From JAKFEE01 sp036675815 (GTDB taxonomy: Bacteria > Pseudomonadota > Alphaproteobacteria > Rhodospirillales > Magnetospirillaceae): a stretch of 64,000 nt of DNA. The notes below the pieces were generated by a model. The model was not told where the DNA came from. It did no database searches and saw only the letters and a program-made list of their open reading frames with translations. Within the stretch, counting starts at the first letter, position 1. Every line of letters begins with the position of its first letter. Where the stretch lies: the NCBI GenBank assembly GCA_036675815.1, contig JAKFEE010000008.1:10659-74658 (forward strand), read 5' to 3'. The translations under genes were made by a program, and so were the position numbers. Positions 1 to 9,760 of the stretch are shown piece after piece.

Positions 1-350
1 TGGAGGCGCTGCTGGCGCCCGATTACTCGCTCGACGCGCCGCGGCAGCCCGGTTCCGCCGCCACCTGGCAGGAAACCCTGCCCGACGAGCGCCCCGACCC
101 TGAGAGCGACTTCGCCGCGCGCGAGGAAAGCGAGCAGCGGCGCCAGTTGCTGGCCCAGGCGTGGAAGACGCTGAGCGAGCGCGAGCAGACCATCGTTGCC
201 GACCGCTGCCTGCGCGACAAGCCGCTGCGCCTCGAGGACCTGGCCCAGCGCTATGGCATCTCGCGCGAGCGCGTGCGCCAGATCGAGGCCTCGGCCATCA
301 AGAAACTGCGCAAGCTGATCGGCGGCGATCTGGTGCAGCAGGGCGCATGA
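1..350 (+). CDS. rpoH: RNA polymerase sigma-32 factor RpoH, 3' end only
   Basis: This is the last 115 or so codons of a sigma-70 family factor; the start lies left of the window. The visible part begins with a region 3/4 linker rich in SLDAP- and WQE-like residues, as in alphaproteobacterial heat-shock sigma factors. A full region 4 follows (LSEREQTIVADRCL, then helix-turn-helix GISRERVRQIEASAIKKL) and would contact the -35 box. The linker and the Trp-Gln element favour RpoH over RpoD or RpoS. That assignment rests on the C-terminus alone. The gene converges on a decayed DUF2267 gene, with a strong palindrome between them. Confidence 0.85.
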   Translation, partial: EALLAPDYSLDAPRQPGSAATWQETLPDERPDPESDFAAREESEQRRQLLAQAWKTLSEREQTIVADRCLRDKPLRLEDLAQRYGISRERVRQIEASAIKKLRKLIGGDLVQQGA

Positions 351-355
351 TGCGT

Positions 356-382
356 GGCGGTCGCGCCTTAGGCGCGACCGCC
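356..382. terminator. Perfect 12-bp palindrome between convergent genes
   Basis: The arms 356-367 and 371-382 are perfect reverse complements (ggcggtcgcgcc and ggcgcgaccgcc) with a three-base loop. The loop TTA is the minus-strand stop codon of the neighbouring DUF2267 gene. The hairpin starts six bases after the rpoH stop. There is no T-tract on either side, so it is a transcript-end structure or a bidirectional terminator rather than a classical intrinsic terminator. Confidence 0.55.
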
Positions 383-763
383 GGCCCCGGGCCACAGCCG
401 GCGGATGTCCTCGGGCAGCGCCGCGCAACGTCGTCGCATGTCGCGTCCCTGACGTCGACCGCGCGGATGTCGTGCAACTCGTCGCGCACCCTTTGCAGGA
501 ACTCACCCTGGCTGCCCAGCCCCGAGGGCTGGCGGGCTGGCTTCCAGCCGTCGTAATAGATGCCGCGGACCAGGACCGGGCAGTTGGTCGCCCGGCTCGG
601 CGGCCTCCTCGACCGGCAGCCGGTCCCTGAGGGCGTGCAGCACGGCGCGCAGCGCCCGATAGGCCACCTGGCGGTCGGCCCCCACCGCCGCCTCGACGTC
701 CTGCAGCCATTCGTTGGTGGTCTGCACCGTGGTGTCGAACAACGCCAATCCCAGCCTGCTCAT
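368..763 (-). pseudogene. DUF2267 family protein, broken by two frameshifts
   Basis: The first frame starts with MSRLGLALFDTTVQTTNEW and runs through RALRAVLHALRDRLPVEEAA, which matches the N-terminal half of DUF2267 proteins. Near position 590 the family sequence jumps frame to VLVRGIYYDGWKPA and then GEFLQRVRDELHDIRAVD. Near 440 it jumps again to ALPEDIRRLWPGAGGRA, which ends at the TTA in the terminator loop. All family landmarks are present in order but in three frames. This is either a recent pseudogene or, if the assembly has indel errors, an intact gene of about 130 codons. It lies 20 bp downstream of the PEBP-like gene, probably in the same transcript. Function of the family is unknown. 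Confidence 0.75.
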
Positions 764-782
764 CGCTGCCTCCTCATGGGCG

Positions 783-1145
783 TCAATGGCGCTCGTAGAT
801 GCCGACCAGCGCCGCCAGGCGGAAATGGTAATGATGGACTCCGTGGCCCCGGGGCGGCTCCGGCCCGTCCCAATCGCGCCGGCCAAAGTCGTTGACGGCC
901 CGACCCAGCGCCGCGCCGGCACCTTCCGGCAACTCCTGGCGATCGCCGCCGATGCCATAGACGCCCCAGTGGCGGAATGTGCCCCGCGGCGCGTCGGGAT
1001 CCTCGACGATCAGCGCATAGCTGCGGGTGCCCGCAGGCGGGTTCTCCCACTGCAGCGGCGGCGCCATGTTGGCGCCCTCGTGGCTGTATTTCCTGGGAAT
1101 CGGCGAGCCGTCGGCAAAGGCCGGGCTCCGCAACAGAAAATTCAT
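783..1145 (-). CDS. YbhB/YbcL (PEBP) family protein with an internal deletion
   Basis: The 120-residue product starts MNFLLRSPAFADGSPIPRKY and carries the phosphatidylethanolamine-binding protein landmarks PPLQW, SYALIVEDPDAP, FRHWGVYGI and GHGVHHYHFRL. Bacterial members run to about 150-160 residues and end in an A-E-L-V-G-x-Y-E-R tail. Here HHYHFRLAAL is joined directly to VGIYERH, so roughly 35 residues are missing in frame while both flanks are kept. The missing part would include a strand and the C-terminal helix, so the protein may not fold normally. Start ATG is clear. It sits upstream of the broken DUF2267 gene on the same strand. The 236 bp between it and kup show no gene. Confidence 0.8.
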   Translation of the reverse strand: MNFLLRSPAFADGSPIPRKYSHEGANMAPPLQWENPPAGTRSYALIVEDPDAPRGTFRHWGVYGIGGDRQELPEGAGAALGRAVNDFGRRDWDGPEPPRGHGVHHYHFRLAALVGIYERH

Positions 1146-1381
1146 GCTCCTCGCTTCCGCACGGACGGCGGGCTGCGGCCGCCTTCAATCGCACGCCCTG
1201 CCCTGTGCGGGTCCCAGTCTTTGATCTGGCATGGCGCCGATCGCGATGAAGGGCTTTCCCCGAGCGCAGGGGAAGGCACCCCGACGACGAGGAGAGATGG
1301 CGAGGACGCTGGCTGGGGAGGCTGGCGGCATGGAGACGGCTCCAGGGCCGGCGCTCTGGGTTGCTGCCCGCCGATGCGTTG

Positions 1382-3271
1382 TCAGATCTCGATCTGCTCG
1401 CCCAGCTCGACGACGCGGTTGGCCGGCAGGTGGAAGAACTCCATGGCCGAGGCGGCGCTGCGCGACATCCAGGCGAACAGCGTCTCGCGCCACATGGACA
1501 TCCCCGGCGTGCGGCTCGGAATTAGGGTCTCGCGACCAAGGAAGTAGGAGATGGTCATCGGCTCGTAAAAAAAGCCCAGGTCCTCGGTGCGGGCGTTGGC
1601 CAAGGCACGGGGCACATTGGGGTCTTGCATGTAGCCATAGCGGAGGATGACACGGTGGAAACCGTCGCGCAGCACACGCGCCTCGACCCGCTGCTCCGAC
1701 GACACGAACGGCCTCTCCTCGACCTTCACCGTCAGCAGCACCACACGCTCATGCAGCACCTTGTTGTGCTTGAGATTGTGCAGAAGCGCCGCCGGCACGC
1801 CGTCCGACGCCGTGAGGAACACCGCCGTGCCGGCGACGCGCGCGGCGCGGTCGGAGAGGGAGGCGAGGAACGCATCGATGGGCAAGGTCGCATCGCTCTG
1901 ACGCGCTGCGACGATCTGGCGCCCACGCTTCCAGGTCGTCAGCAACACGAACACGCCGACGCCGATCGCCAGCGGGAACCAGCCGCCATGGGGAATCTTG
2001 GTCGCGTTGGCGAGAAAGAACGCCGCGTCGATGAGGCCAAAGACGGCGATCAGCGCAATCATGCGCCACCCGCGCCAGTTCCAGATCAACACCATGACCA
2101 GGGCCACCAGAACGGTATCGATCAGCATGGTCCCGGTTACCGCGATCCCGTAGGCGGAGGCGAGATTGCTGGAACTACCGAAGCCGAGCACCAGGGCGAT
2201 CACGAACACCGCCAGGCTCCAATTCATGAACGGGCTGTAAATCTGCCCGATTTCCTTTTCCGAGGTGTGAATGATGCTCATGCGCGGCAGATAGCCGAGC
2301 TGAATCGCTTGGCGCGTCACCGAGAACGCACCCGAGATCACGGCCTGCGAGGCGATCACCGTGGCGCAGGTGGCAAGCGCCAGCATGGGGAAGCCCGCCC
2401 ACGACGGTGCCAGGTTGAAGAACGGATTGGCCACTGCCTCCGGCCGGGTCAACAGCAGCGCCCCCTGGCCGAAATAGTTCAACAGGAGCGCCGGCAGCAC
2501 CAGCCCATACCATGCGACGCGGATCGGCCCACGACCGAAATGCCCCATGTCGGTGTAGAGGGCTTCGGCGCCGGTGACGGCCAGCACCACCGAGCCGAGG
2601 GCAAGAAAGGCGGTCACGCCGTCATGCACGAAGAACATCACCGCGTGGTGCGGGCTCAGCGCCCACAGCACCTCCGGCATCAGCATCAGGTTTCGCGCAC
2701 CGAGCAGTGCCAGGACGGAGAACCACAGAATCATCACCGGCCCAAACAGCACCCCCACGGCGGCCGAGCCATGGCGCTGGATCATGAACAAGCCGAGCAG
2801 GATGGCGATGGTGATCGGCACGATCCACCGCTCGAGCTGCGGCGCCACCACCTGCAGGCCCTCGACCGCCGACAGCACCGAGATGGCGGGGGTGATCATG
2901 CTGTCGCCGTAGAACAGGGCACCGGCGAAGATGGCGAGTGAGCCGACCAGTGTCACCAGCTGCGGCCGCTTCGCCGTGGCCTGGCCGAGGAGCGCCAGAA
3001 GCGACAGGGTGCCGCCCTCGCCGCGATTGTCGGCGCGCATCATCACCAAGACGTATTTGACGGAGACGACGAGAGTCACCGACCAGAAGATGAGGGAAAG
3101 CACGCCCAGCACATGGGGGCGGTCGAGCGGCAGCGGATGCGGCCCGGCAAACGTCTCCTTCATCGTGTAGAGAGGGCTGGTGCCGATGTCGCCGAATACC
3201 ACGCCCACGGCGGAAATCAACAAGGCGACTGCCGAATGGCGTGGTGCCGAGCTTACATTGGGCGACGTCAT
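1382..3271 (-). CDS. kup: Low-affinity potassium transporter Kup
   Basis: A protein of about 630 residues of the KUP/HAK/KT family, which imports K+ with protons across the inner membrane. The N-terminus has the signature GVVFGDIGTSPLYTMKE followed by about 12 hydrophobic segments (for example LVSVKYVLVMM, YGDSMITPAISVLSAVEGL, VIASQAVISGAFS). The last 150 residues are a soluble C-terminal domain typical of bacterial Kup. A GTG start at 3295 would add eight residues. The ATG at 3271 (MTSPNVSS) is preferred because it sits closest to the conserved core, but neither has a strong ribosome site. It appears monocistronic. Confidence 0.93.
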   Translation of the reverse strand: MTSPNVSSAPRHSAVALLISAVGVVFGDIGTSPLYTMKETFAGPHPLPLDRPHVLGVLSLIFWSVTLVVSVKYVLVMMRADNRGEGGTLSLLALLGQATAKRPQLVTLVGSLAIFAGALFYGDSMITPAISVLSAVEGLQVVAPQLERWIVPITIAILLGLFMIQRHGSAAVGVLFGPVMILWFSVLALLGARNLMLMPEVLWALSPHHAVMFFVHDGVTAFLALGSVVLAVTGAEALYTDMGHFGRGPIRVAWYGLVLPALLLNYFGQGALLLTRPEAVANPFFNLAPSWAGFPMLALATCATVIASQAVISGAFSVTRQAIQLGYLPRMSIIHTSEKEIGQIYSPFMNWSLAVFVIALVLGFGSSSNLASAYGIAVTGTMLIDTVLVALVMVLIWNWRGWRMIALIAVFGLIDAAFFLANATKIPHGGWFPLAIGVGVFVLLTTWKRGRQIVAARQSDATLPIDAFLASLSDRAARVAGTAVFLTASDGVPAALLHNLKHNKVLHERVVLLTVKVEERPFVSSEQRVEARVLRDGFHRVILRYGYMQDPNVPRALANARTEDLGFFYEPMTISYFLGRETLIPSRTPGMSMWRETLFAWMSRSAASAMEFFHLPANRVVELGEQIEI

Positions 3272-3503
3272 CGTTGCATCCAGGGTTGCTTCCACGTGTC
3301 GCGGTTACGCCGATGACGTCCACCAGTCAACCATGCTCGATCCGAACCAACGCAACGCCCTCGCCTGTTTGCGGCACCACGTCATGCCTCCGGACAGGCC
3401 ATGAACGCGTGTCTGCATGCAGTGTTGCATCGCCTGGCGGGAGCTGCGGGGAAATTGACGAACGCAGGCTTTCGTGAGAGCGGGGATGCCATATCTGATA
3501 CGG

Positions 3504-3525
3504 AAAAAACCCCGCATCAGCAGGG
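3504..3525 (-). terminator. Intrinsic terminator of tRNA-Gln
   Basis: Read on the minus strand, a six-pair stem (ccctgc/gcgggg with one G-T pair, loop TGAT) is followed at once by six T. It lies about 30 bases past the 3' end of the tRNA gene and faces the same way. Confidence 0.7.
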
Positions 3526-3553
3526 CTCGAAACTTGCTTCGCCTAAAAAATGA

Positions 3554-3627
3554 TGGCTGGGGGACTAGGATTCGAACCTAGGCTGGCGGAGTCAGAGTCC
3601 GCTGTCCTACCGCTAGACGATCCCCCA
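3554..3627 (-). tRNA. tRNA-Gln (anticodon CTG)
   Basis: The minus strand folds as a complete cloverleaf: acceptor TGGGGGA/TCCCCCA, D arm GTCT-AGCGGTA-GGAC, anticodon stem GCGGA/TCCGC with loop CTCTGAC, T arm CTAGG-TTCGAAT-CCTAG, discriminator G and an encoded CCA. The anticodon CTG reads CAG glutamine codons. The acceptor stem opens with the U1-A72 pair usual for bacterial tRNA-Gln. Confidence 0.93.
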
Positions 3628-3719
3628 GCAGAGGCAGGTCGCTTATGTAATCGGTCGCCTCGGCCCTGTCAACAGCCTCGCGATCGCCCTGCGATGGACC
3701 CTGGCCGCGGCGGCCACCC

Positions 3720-4286
3720 TCAGTTTTGCTCCAGTTCGACGTCCCAGTACAGGAAGTCACGCCAGCTCTCGTGCAGGTAGTTGGGCGGGAAGGCGCGGCC
3801 GTGGTCCTGCAGCTCCCAGGTGCTCGGCTGATACGGCGGCACCAGCGGGAGCATGCCGCAGTCCTTGGGCAAACGGCTGCCCTTCAGCAGGTTGCACGGG
3901 GCGCAGGCGGCGACGACGTTCTGCCAGGTGGTGCGGCCGCCGCGGGCGCGCGGGATGACATGGTCGAAGGTGAGGTCATGCGACGAGAGCTGGTCGCCGC
4001 AGTACTGGCAGGAGAAGCGGTCGCGCAGGAACACGTTGAAACGGGTGAAGGCGGGGCGGCGGGCGGCGGGAATGTAGTCCTTGAGCGAGATGACGCTGGG
4101 CAGCGCCATTTCCCAGCGCGGCGAGCGGACGATGCGGTCGTAGACGGCAACGACGTTGACGCGCTCGGAGACGACCGCCTTCACCGCCTCCTGCCAGGAC
4201 CACAGCGACAGGGGGAAGTAGCTCAGCGGCCGGAAATCTGCGTTCAGCACCAGGGCCGGACAGCCTTCGAGTGCCAGAGACGTCAT
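3720..4286 (-). CDS. HNH endonuclease family protein
   Basis: A 188-residue protein. The N-terminal half (ALVLNADFRPLSYFPLSLWSW) is the conserved domain that precedes HNH nucleases in many alphaproteobacteria. The HNH domain follows: CQYCGDQL, then LTFDHVIPRARGGRTTWQNVV, then CAPCNLLKG. The two CxxC pairs would bind zinc, and the DH and N residues form the metal-dependent nuclease site. An upstream ATG at 4319 is possible, but the ATG at 4286 has GAGG six bases before it and matches the family start. The cellular target is unknown. It is chromosomal and stands alone, not beside a restriction system. Confidence 0.85.
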   Translation of the reverse strand: MTSLALEGCPALVLNADFRPLSYFPLSLWSWQEAVKAVVSERVNVVAVYDRIVRSPRWEMALPSVISLKDYIPAARRPAFTRFNVFLRDRFSCQYCGDQLSSHDLTFDHVIPRARGGRTTWQNVVAACAPCNLLKGSRLPKDCGMLPLVPPYQPSTWELQDHGRAFPPNYLHESWRDFLYWDVELEQN

Positions 4287-4379
4287 CCATGACCTCGCTT
4301 TCGCGCGTCTGGCCGTCATATATAGACGAATGGCGTGCGAGGCTCAGCAGGAAATTCTTGAACCGTGCGAAAAAGCGGC

Positions 4380-5039
4380 TCACAGGGTCGGCCGCATTAC
4401 CTCGGCGAGGAAGCGGATGCCGCGCTCGATGCCGGTGTCGTCGATGCCGTGGCCGAGATGCGGAATGGCCTGGCTTTGCACCCTCACCCCCACTCCCTCC
4501 AGCGCCTGCACCGCCAGGCGCAGGTAGTCCACCGGCACCACCTCGTCGGCCTCGCCATGGATCATCAGCACCGGCGGATAGCAGGCGATCTCGGCATCCA
4601 GACTCTCGGCAGCGACCAAGGCGCCCGAATAGCCGAGGATGCCGGCGCACGGCCGCACGCGCCGCAAGCCGACGTGGAGCGCCATCATCGTGCCTTGCGA
4701 GAAACCGACCAGGGCCAGGTCCTCGTCATCGAGATTGCGCTGGCGCAGTTCGGCATCGAGGAAGGCATCGAGGATCGGCGCGGCGATGCGTACGCCGTTG
4801 GCAACGGCATGCGGGCTGCGGTCCATCAGGCTGAACCACTGGTGACCGAACGGCGCCATGTCATAGTGGAACGGCGCATGCGGCGCCACGAACTCGGCAT
4901 CGGGCAGGGCCCGCGCCAGGATCGGCGCCAGCGCGATCAGGTCGTCGCCATCGGCGCCGACGCCGTGCAGCAGCACCACCAGCTGGCGCGGCTTGCGGCC
5001 GGACAGCGGCGGATGCGTCGGCCCGGAAAGGGTGGCCAT
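4380..5039 (-). CDS. Alpha/beta hydrolase, phospholipase/carboxylesterase family
   Basis: A 219-residue cytoplasmic esterase of the acyl-protein thioesterase/carboxylesterase group. The oxyanion loop is LLHGVGADGDD. The nucleophile is Ser114 in GFSQG, the acid is Asp165 in HGEADEVVP, and the base is His197 in HLGHGID. The ATG at 5039 follows GAGGAG with good spacing; an in-frame ATG at 5057 lacks this. It is transcribed away from gluQRS, which starts about 80 bp off on the other strand. The natural substrate cannot be told from sequence. Confidence 0.88.
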   Translation of the reverse strand: MATLSGPTHPPLSGRKPRQLVVLLHGVGADGDDLIALAPILARALPDAEFVAPHAPFHYDMAPFGHQWFSLMDRSPHAVANGVRIAAPILDAFLDAELRQRNLDDEDLALVGFSQGTMMALHVGLRRVRPCAGILGYSGALVAAESLDAEIACYPPVLMIHGEADEVVPVDYLRLAVQALEGVGVRVQSQAIPHLGHGIDDTGIERGIRFLAEVMRPTL

Positions 5040-5116
5040 GCGTCTTCTCCTCGTCATCGGAGACTTAAGCCCGCTCGGCGGCGACCGCAGCCCGTATTTG
5101 GTGGTATCTTGCCGCC

Positions 5117-5998
5117 ATGACCGCCCCCGCCCCGCCCTCTGCGCCGCGCGGCGCCGCCGCGACGGTGACGCGCTTCGCCCCCAGCCCCAGCGGCCATCTG
5201 CACCTCGGCCATGCCCATTCGGCGCTGTTCGGCCACGCCGAGGCGCGGCGGACCGACGGCGCGTTCCTGCTGCGCATCGAGGACATCGACGCCGGGCGCT
5301 GCCGGCCCGAATTCACCGCCGCCATCATCGAGGATCTGGCCTGGCTGGGCGTCGTTTGGGACGGCCCCGTGCGCATCCAGTCGGCCCATACCGACGAGCA
5401 CGCCCGCGCCCTGCGGGCGCTCGACGCCCAGGGCCTGCTGTACCCCTGCTTCTGCACCCGCCGCGACATCGCCGAAGAGGTGGCGCGCGCCGGGGTGGCT
5501 CCTCATGGCCCCGACGGCGCCATCTATCCCGGAAGCTGCCGCGGCCTATCCCGGGCCGAGCGTGAACGCCGCCACGCCGCCGGCCGGCCCTATGCGCTGC
5601 GCCTCGACATCAGCCGCGCCATCGCACGGGCCGGAGCACTGACCTGGCGCGACCGCCGCCGTGGGCTGGTCACCGCCACGGCCGAGGTGTTCGGCGACGT
5701 CGTGTTGGCACGCAAGGATACGCCCACCAGCTATCACCTCGCCGTCACCGTCGATGACCATACTCAGGGCGTGACACTGGTGACTCGCGGTGAGGACCTG
5801 TTCGAAGCGACGCACATCCATCGCCTGCTGCAGGCCCTGCTCGGCTTCGACACGCCGGAGTATCACCATCATCCGCTGCTCACCGACGAGCACGGCCGGC
5901 GCCTGGCCAAGCGCGATCGCGCCCTGACCCTGCGGGCGTTGCGGGCCGCCGGCCTGTCGGCGGCCGAGGTGCGGGTGATGGCCGGCTTTGCCGCCTGA
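5117..5998 (+). CDS. gluQRS: Glutamyl-queuosine tRNA(Asp) synthetase
   Basis: A 293-residue paralogue of glutamyl-tRNA synthetase lacking the anticodon-binding half. It charges glutamate onto the queuosine at position 34 of tRNA-Asp. The class I signature is FAPSPSGHLHLGHAHSAL, the ATP-site partner of KMSKS is the degenerate RRLAKRDRA, and RIEDIDAGRCRPE binds glutamate. CFC near residue 114 plus a later Y/Cys pair is the family zinc site. The 293-residue length fits GluQRS rather than full GltX. The family normally works downstream of queuosine synthesis, whose genes are not in this window. Confidence 0.93.
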   Translation: MTAPAPPSAPRGAAATVTRFAPSPSGHLHLGHAHSALFGHAEARRTDGAFLLRIEDIDAGRCRPEFTAAIIEDLAWLGVVWDGPVRIQSAHTDEHARALRALDAQGLLYPCFCTRRDIAEEVARAGVAPHGPDGAIYPGSCRGLSRAERERRHAAGRPYALRLDISRAIARAGALTWRDRRRGLVTATAEVFGDVVLARKDTPTSYHLAVTVDDHTQGVTLVTRGEDLFEATHIHRLLQALLGFDTPEYHHHPLLTDEHGRRLAKRDRALTLRALRAAGLSAAEVRVMAGFAA

Positions 5999-6004
5999 CG
6001 GCGC

Positions 6005-7573
6005 TCAGGTCGGCGGCAGCGCGCCCGGAATGGCGAACAGCGGGAGCTCCGGCCCGGTAGCGGCGTGAATGCGGTTCCGTCCCGCTCGCTTGGCCTCGTA
6101 CAGCGCCGCGTCGGCACGGATGACGAGTTGCGACAGCGGCTCGCCCTGCCGCCGGAGGGCGACGCCGCCCGATACCGTCACCTTGAGCGGCCGATCGCCC
6201 ACCGCGAATTCGGCTCCTTCCATCTGCTGGCGGATGCGCTCGGCAAAGCTGACGGCGTCCTCGATGCGGGCGCTCGCCAGGAACACCGCCACCTCCTCGC
6301 CGCCGAAGCGCACCGGGACATCGGTGGCCCGCGCCGCGTCGAGCACCACGGCGGCGAAGGCGCCCAGCACCTGGTCGCCGGCATGGTGGCCGTAGGTGTC
6401 GTTGACTTGCTTGAAATCATCGAGATCGAAGATGACCAGGGCGACGCCGGCAAGGCTGCCCCGGTCGTGCCCTTCCAGCATGCGCCCGACCACGTCGTTC
6501 ATGTAGAGTCGGGTGTAGAGGCCGGTGAGCGGGTCGCGGATCGCCGCCTCGTACAGGTCGCGTACGTGCCGGCGGCGCTGATTGACGTAGCCCAGCATTA
6601 CCCCGGAGAACGCCAGGCCCAGGATCACGAGCAGGACGTTGACGAGGACTTGTCGTGTGCGGGCGCTGATGTCGGCCAGCACGAACAGCTGCCAGCCGGC
6701 GCCAATCAACTGTTTCGAAGCGACCGCGTATTCCGCCACGGTGGCGACGGGGTCGGCATCGCTCAACCGCGCCACGGCGGGATCGAAGGTCACGACGCGA
6801 ACGCCGTTCAACCGAACACTCGAATGCAAACGCAAGGGCCGCAACGGCCGAGCGCCGTACTGGCGGGGATCGACGGCACGCGAAGGGGGCTGGCCAAGGG
6901 CATCGGCCCGCTTGAACAGCAGCGATGCCTCGTTCGCGGCGAAAATGACCCCGTCGCCGCCGGCGACCAGCACCCTGTCCTGCCCCTCCCGCCACGGCAC
7001 CAGCGCATCCAGCCCCCATTTGGTCACCACCACACCGGCAACCCGCCCGTCGATCACCACCGGCGCCGAGGCATAATAGCCTGCGACATGCGACGTGCTG
7101 CCGATGGCGACGTAACGACCGCGGCCGCGCGCCATGGCCGCAGCGAAATAGGGCCGGAACCCGTAGTTGTTGCCGACAAACGAAATTGGGCTTTGGTGAT
7201 TGCTCGAGGCGAGGGTGAGCCCGGTAGGGTCGATGACGTAGGCGACGGCGGCGCCGCTGGTTTCGGCCAGCAGCTTCAACTGCATGTTGGCCTGGGCCAG
7301 GCTGGCCCGGCCGTCCGGGTTGGCCAGCGCCGACCTTACATGGTGATCGGCCGCCAATATCTCGGACAGGAGCGCGTAGCGTTTGAGCTCGCTCTCGATG
7401 TAGGCGGAATAGAGCTCGAGCTTGCGCTCCAACTCGGCGCCGGCATCTTCGATCGCCGCATCCTCGGTCAGCTTCACCGTGAGACCGAGCAGGAGCAGGA
7501 CCACGGCCACGGCCGCCACCAGCAGCACCTCGTAGCGCCCAAAAGCCTGCTCGTCGCTCGATGCCGTCGTCAT
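6005..7573 (-). CDS. Membrane-bound diguanylate cyclase with periplasmic Cache-like sensor
   Basis: A protein of about 522 residues that makes cyclic di-GMP. TM1 is at about 14-34. A periplasmic region of about 280 residues follows with Cache-like features (a GNNYGFRPYF motif and a YASAPVV strand). TM2 (LLVILGLAFSGVMLGYV) comes next. The C-terminal GGDEF domain has RDPLTGLYTR, FDLDDFKQVNDTYGHHAGD and an active-site GGEEV at 424-428. RATD at 415-418, five residues before it, is a good inhibitory I-site, so product feedback is likely. An earlier ATG at 7630 would put extra basic residues before TM1 and is less likely. The ligand is unknown. It diverges from trpB. Confidence 0.9.
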   Translation of the reverse strand: MTTASSDEQAFGRYEVLLVAAVAVVLLLLGLTVKLTEDAAIEDAGAELERKLELYSAYIESELKRYALLSEILAADHHVRSALANPDGRASLAQANMQLKLLAETSGAAVAYVIDPTGLTLASSNHQSPISFVGNNYGFRPYFAAAMARGRGRYVAIGSTSHVAGYYASAPVVIDGRVAGVVVTKWGLDALVPWREGQDRVLVAGGDGVIFAANEASLLFKRADALGQPPSRAVDPRQYGARPLRPLRLHSSVRLNGVRVVTFDPAVARLSDADPVATVAEYAVASKQLIGAGWQLFVLADISARTRQVLVNVLLVILGLAFSGVMLGYVNQRRRHVRDLYEAAIRDPLTGLYTRLYMNDVVGRMLEGHDRGSLAGVALVIFDLDDFKQVNDTYGHHAGDQVLGAFAAVVLDAARATDVPVRFGGEEVAVFLASARIEDAVSFAERIRQQMEGAEFAVGDRPLKVTVSGGVALRRQGEPLSQLVIRADAALYEAKRAGRNRIHAATGPELPLFAIPGALPPT

Positions 7574-7732
7574 CTGCACTCGAACATCCCGCCGAGATAT
7601 TCGCCCAGTGTAACGCGACGGACACCTCATACCAATCTGCGGTGTGGATTGGTCTCTGCGCGATGGGCTATGTCCATCGGCGGCTTTTGTGCTTTATTAC
7701 GGCCCCCAGCCGCATGCTGTTGCGAAGGAACG

Positions 7733-8937
<1,205 letters not shown>

Positions 8938-8941
<4 letters not shown>

Positions 8942-9750
8942 GCGGCCGCATCGCCCGACGCTTCGCCGCCCTGCGCGCCGAGGGCCGCGCCGGCCTCGTC
9001 ACCTTCCTCACCGCCGGCGATCCCGATCCCGCCATCGCGGCCGGCCTGCTCGAGGGCCTGCCGGCGGCCGGCGCCGACCTGATCGAACTCGGTGTTCCCT
9101 TCACCGACCCCATGGCCGACGGGCCGGCGATCCAACTGGCGTCGCAGCGGGCGCTGAAGGCGGGCATGACGCTGGCCAAGGTGCTGGACATGGTGCGCGA
9201 TTTCCGCGCCGGTGATGCCGATACGCCGATCATCCTCATGGGCTATTACAACCCGGTCCACGCCTACGGCCCCGAGCGCTTCGCCGCCGACGCCGCTGCC
9301 GCCGGCGTCGACGGCCTGATCATCGTCGACCTGCCGCCCGAGGAGGCGGACGAGCTGCTGGTGCCGCTCAACGCCCACGGCATCGACTTCATCTTCCTCA
9401 CCGCCCCGACCACCGACGCGGCACGCCTGCCGACGGCGCTGGCGAAGGCGTCGGGCTTCGTCTATTACGTGTCGATCACCGGCATCACCGGCACCGCCTC
9501 GGCCTCCGAGGACGCCGTCGCCGCGGCGGTGGCTCGACTGAAGCGGCAGACGACGCTGCCGGTGGCGGTGGGCTTCGGCATCAAGACCCCGGCACAGGCT
9601 GCCGCCGTCGCGCGTCATGCTGACGCCGCGGTGGTGGGCTCGGCGCTGGTGCAACGGCTGGCCGACAACATCGGCAAGCCGGACCTGGTGACGGCGGTGC
9701 TGGACGACGTTCGCGCCCTGGCGGCCGGCGTGCGCGGGGCGCGGACGTAG
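8938..9750 (+). CDS. trpA: Tryptophan synthase alpha chain
   Basis: A 270-residue TIM barrel that splits indole-3-glycerol phosphate and channels indole to TrpB. The family motifs are LVTFLTAGDPDP, LIELGVPFTDPMADGPAIQ with the catalytic Glu and Asp, and YYVSITGITGT. The GTG start overlaps the trpB stop as GTGA, so translation is coupled. The downstream neighbour accD is separated by 186 bp of palindromic repeat. Confidence 0.97.
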
Positions 9751-9760
9751 ACATTGGTTA

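Noticed and set aside
1625..2941. 438-codon frame opposite kup
   Set aside because: His/Arg/Gln-rich shadow of a membrane protein gene, with no motif and no ribosome site.
3305..3517. 70-codon minus frame between kup and tRNA-Gln
   Set aside because: No ribosome site and overlaps the tRNA terminator.
6065..7732. Long open frame upstream of and in frame with trpB
   Set aside because: It covers the antisense strand of the diguanylate cyclase. Its composition is that of high-GC shadow coding, and trpB has a clear ribosome site at 7733.
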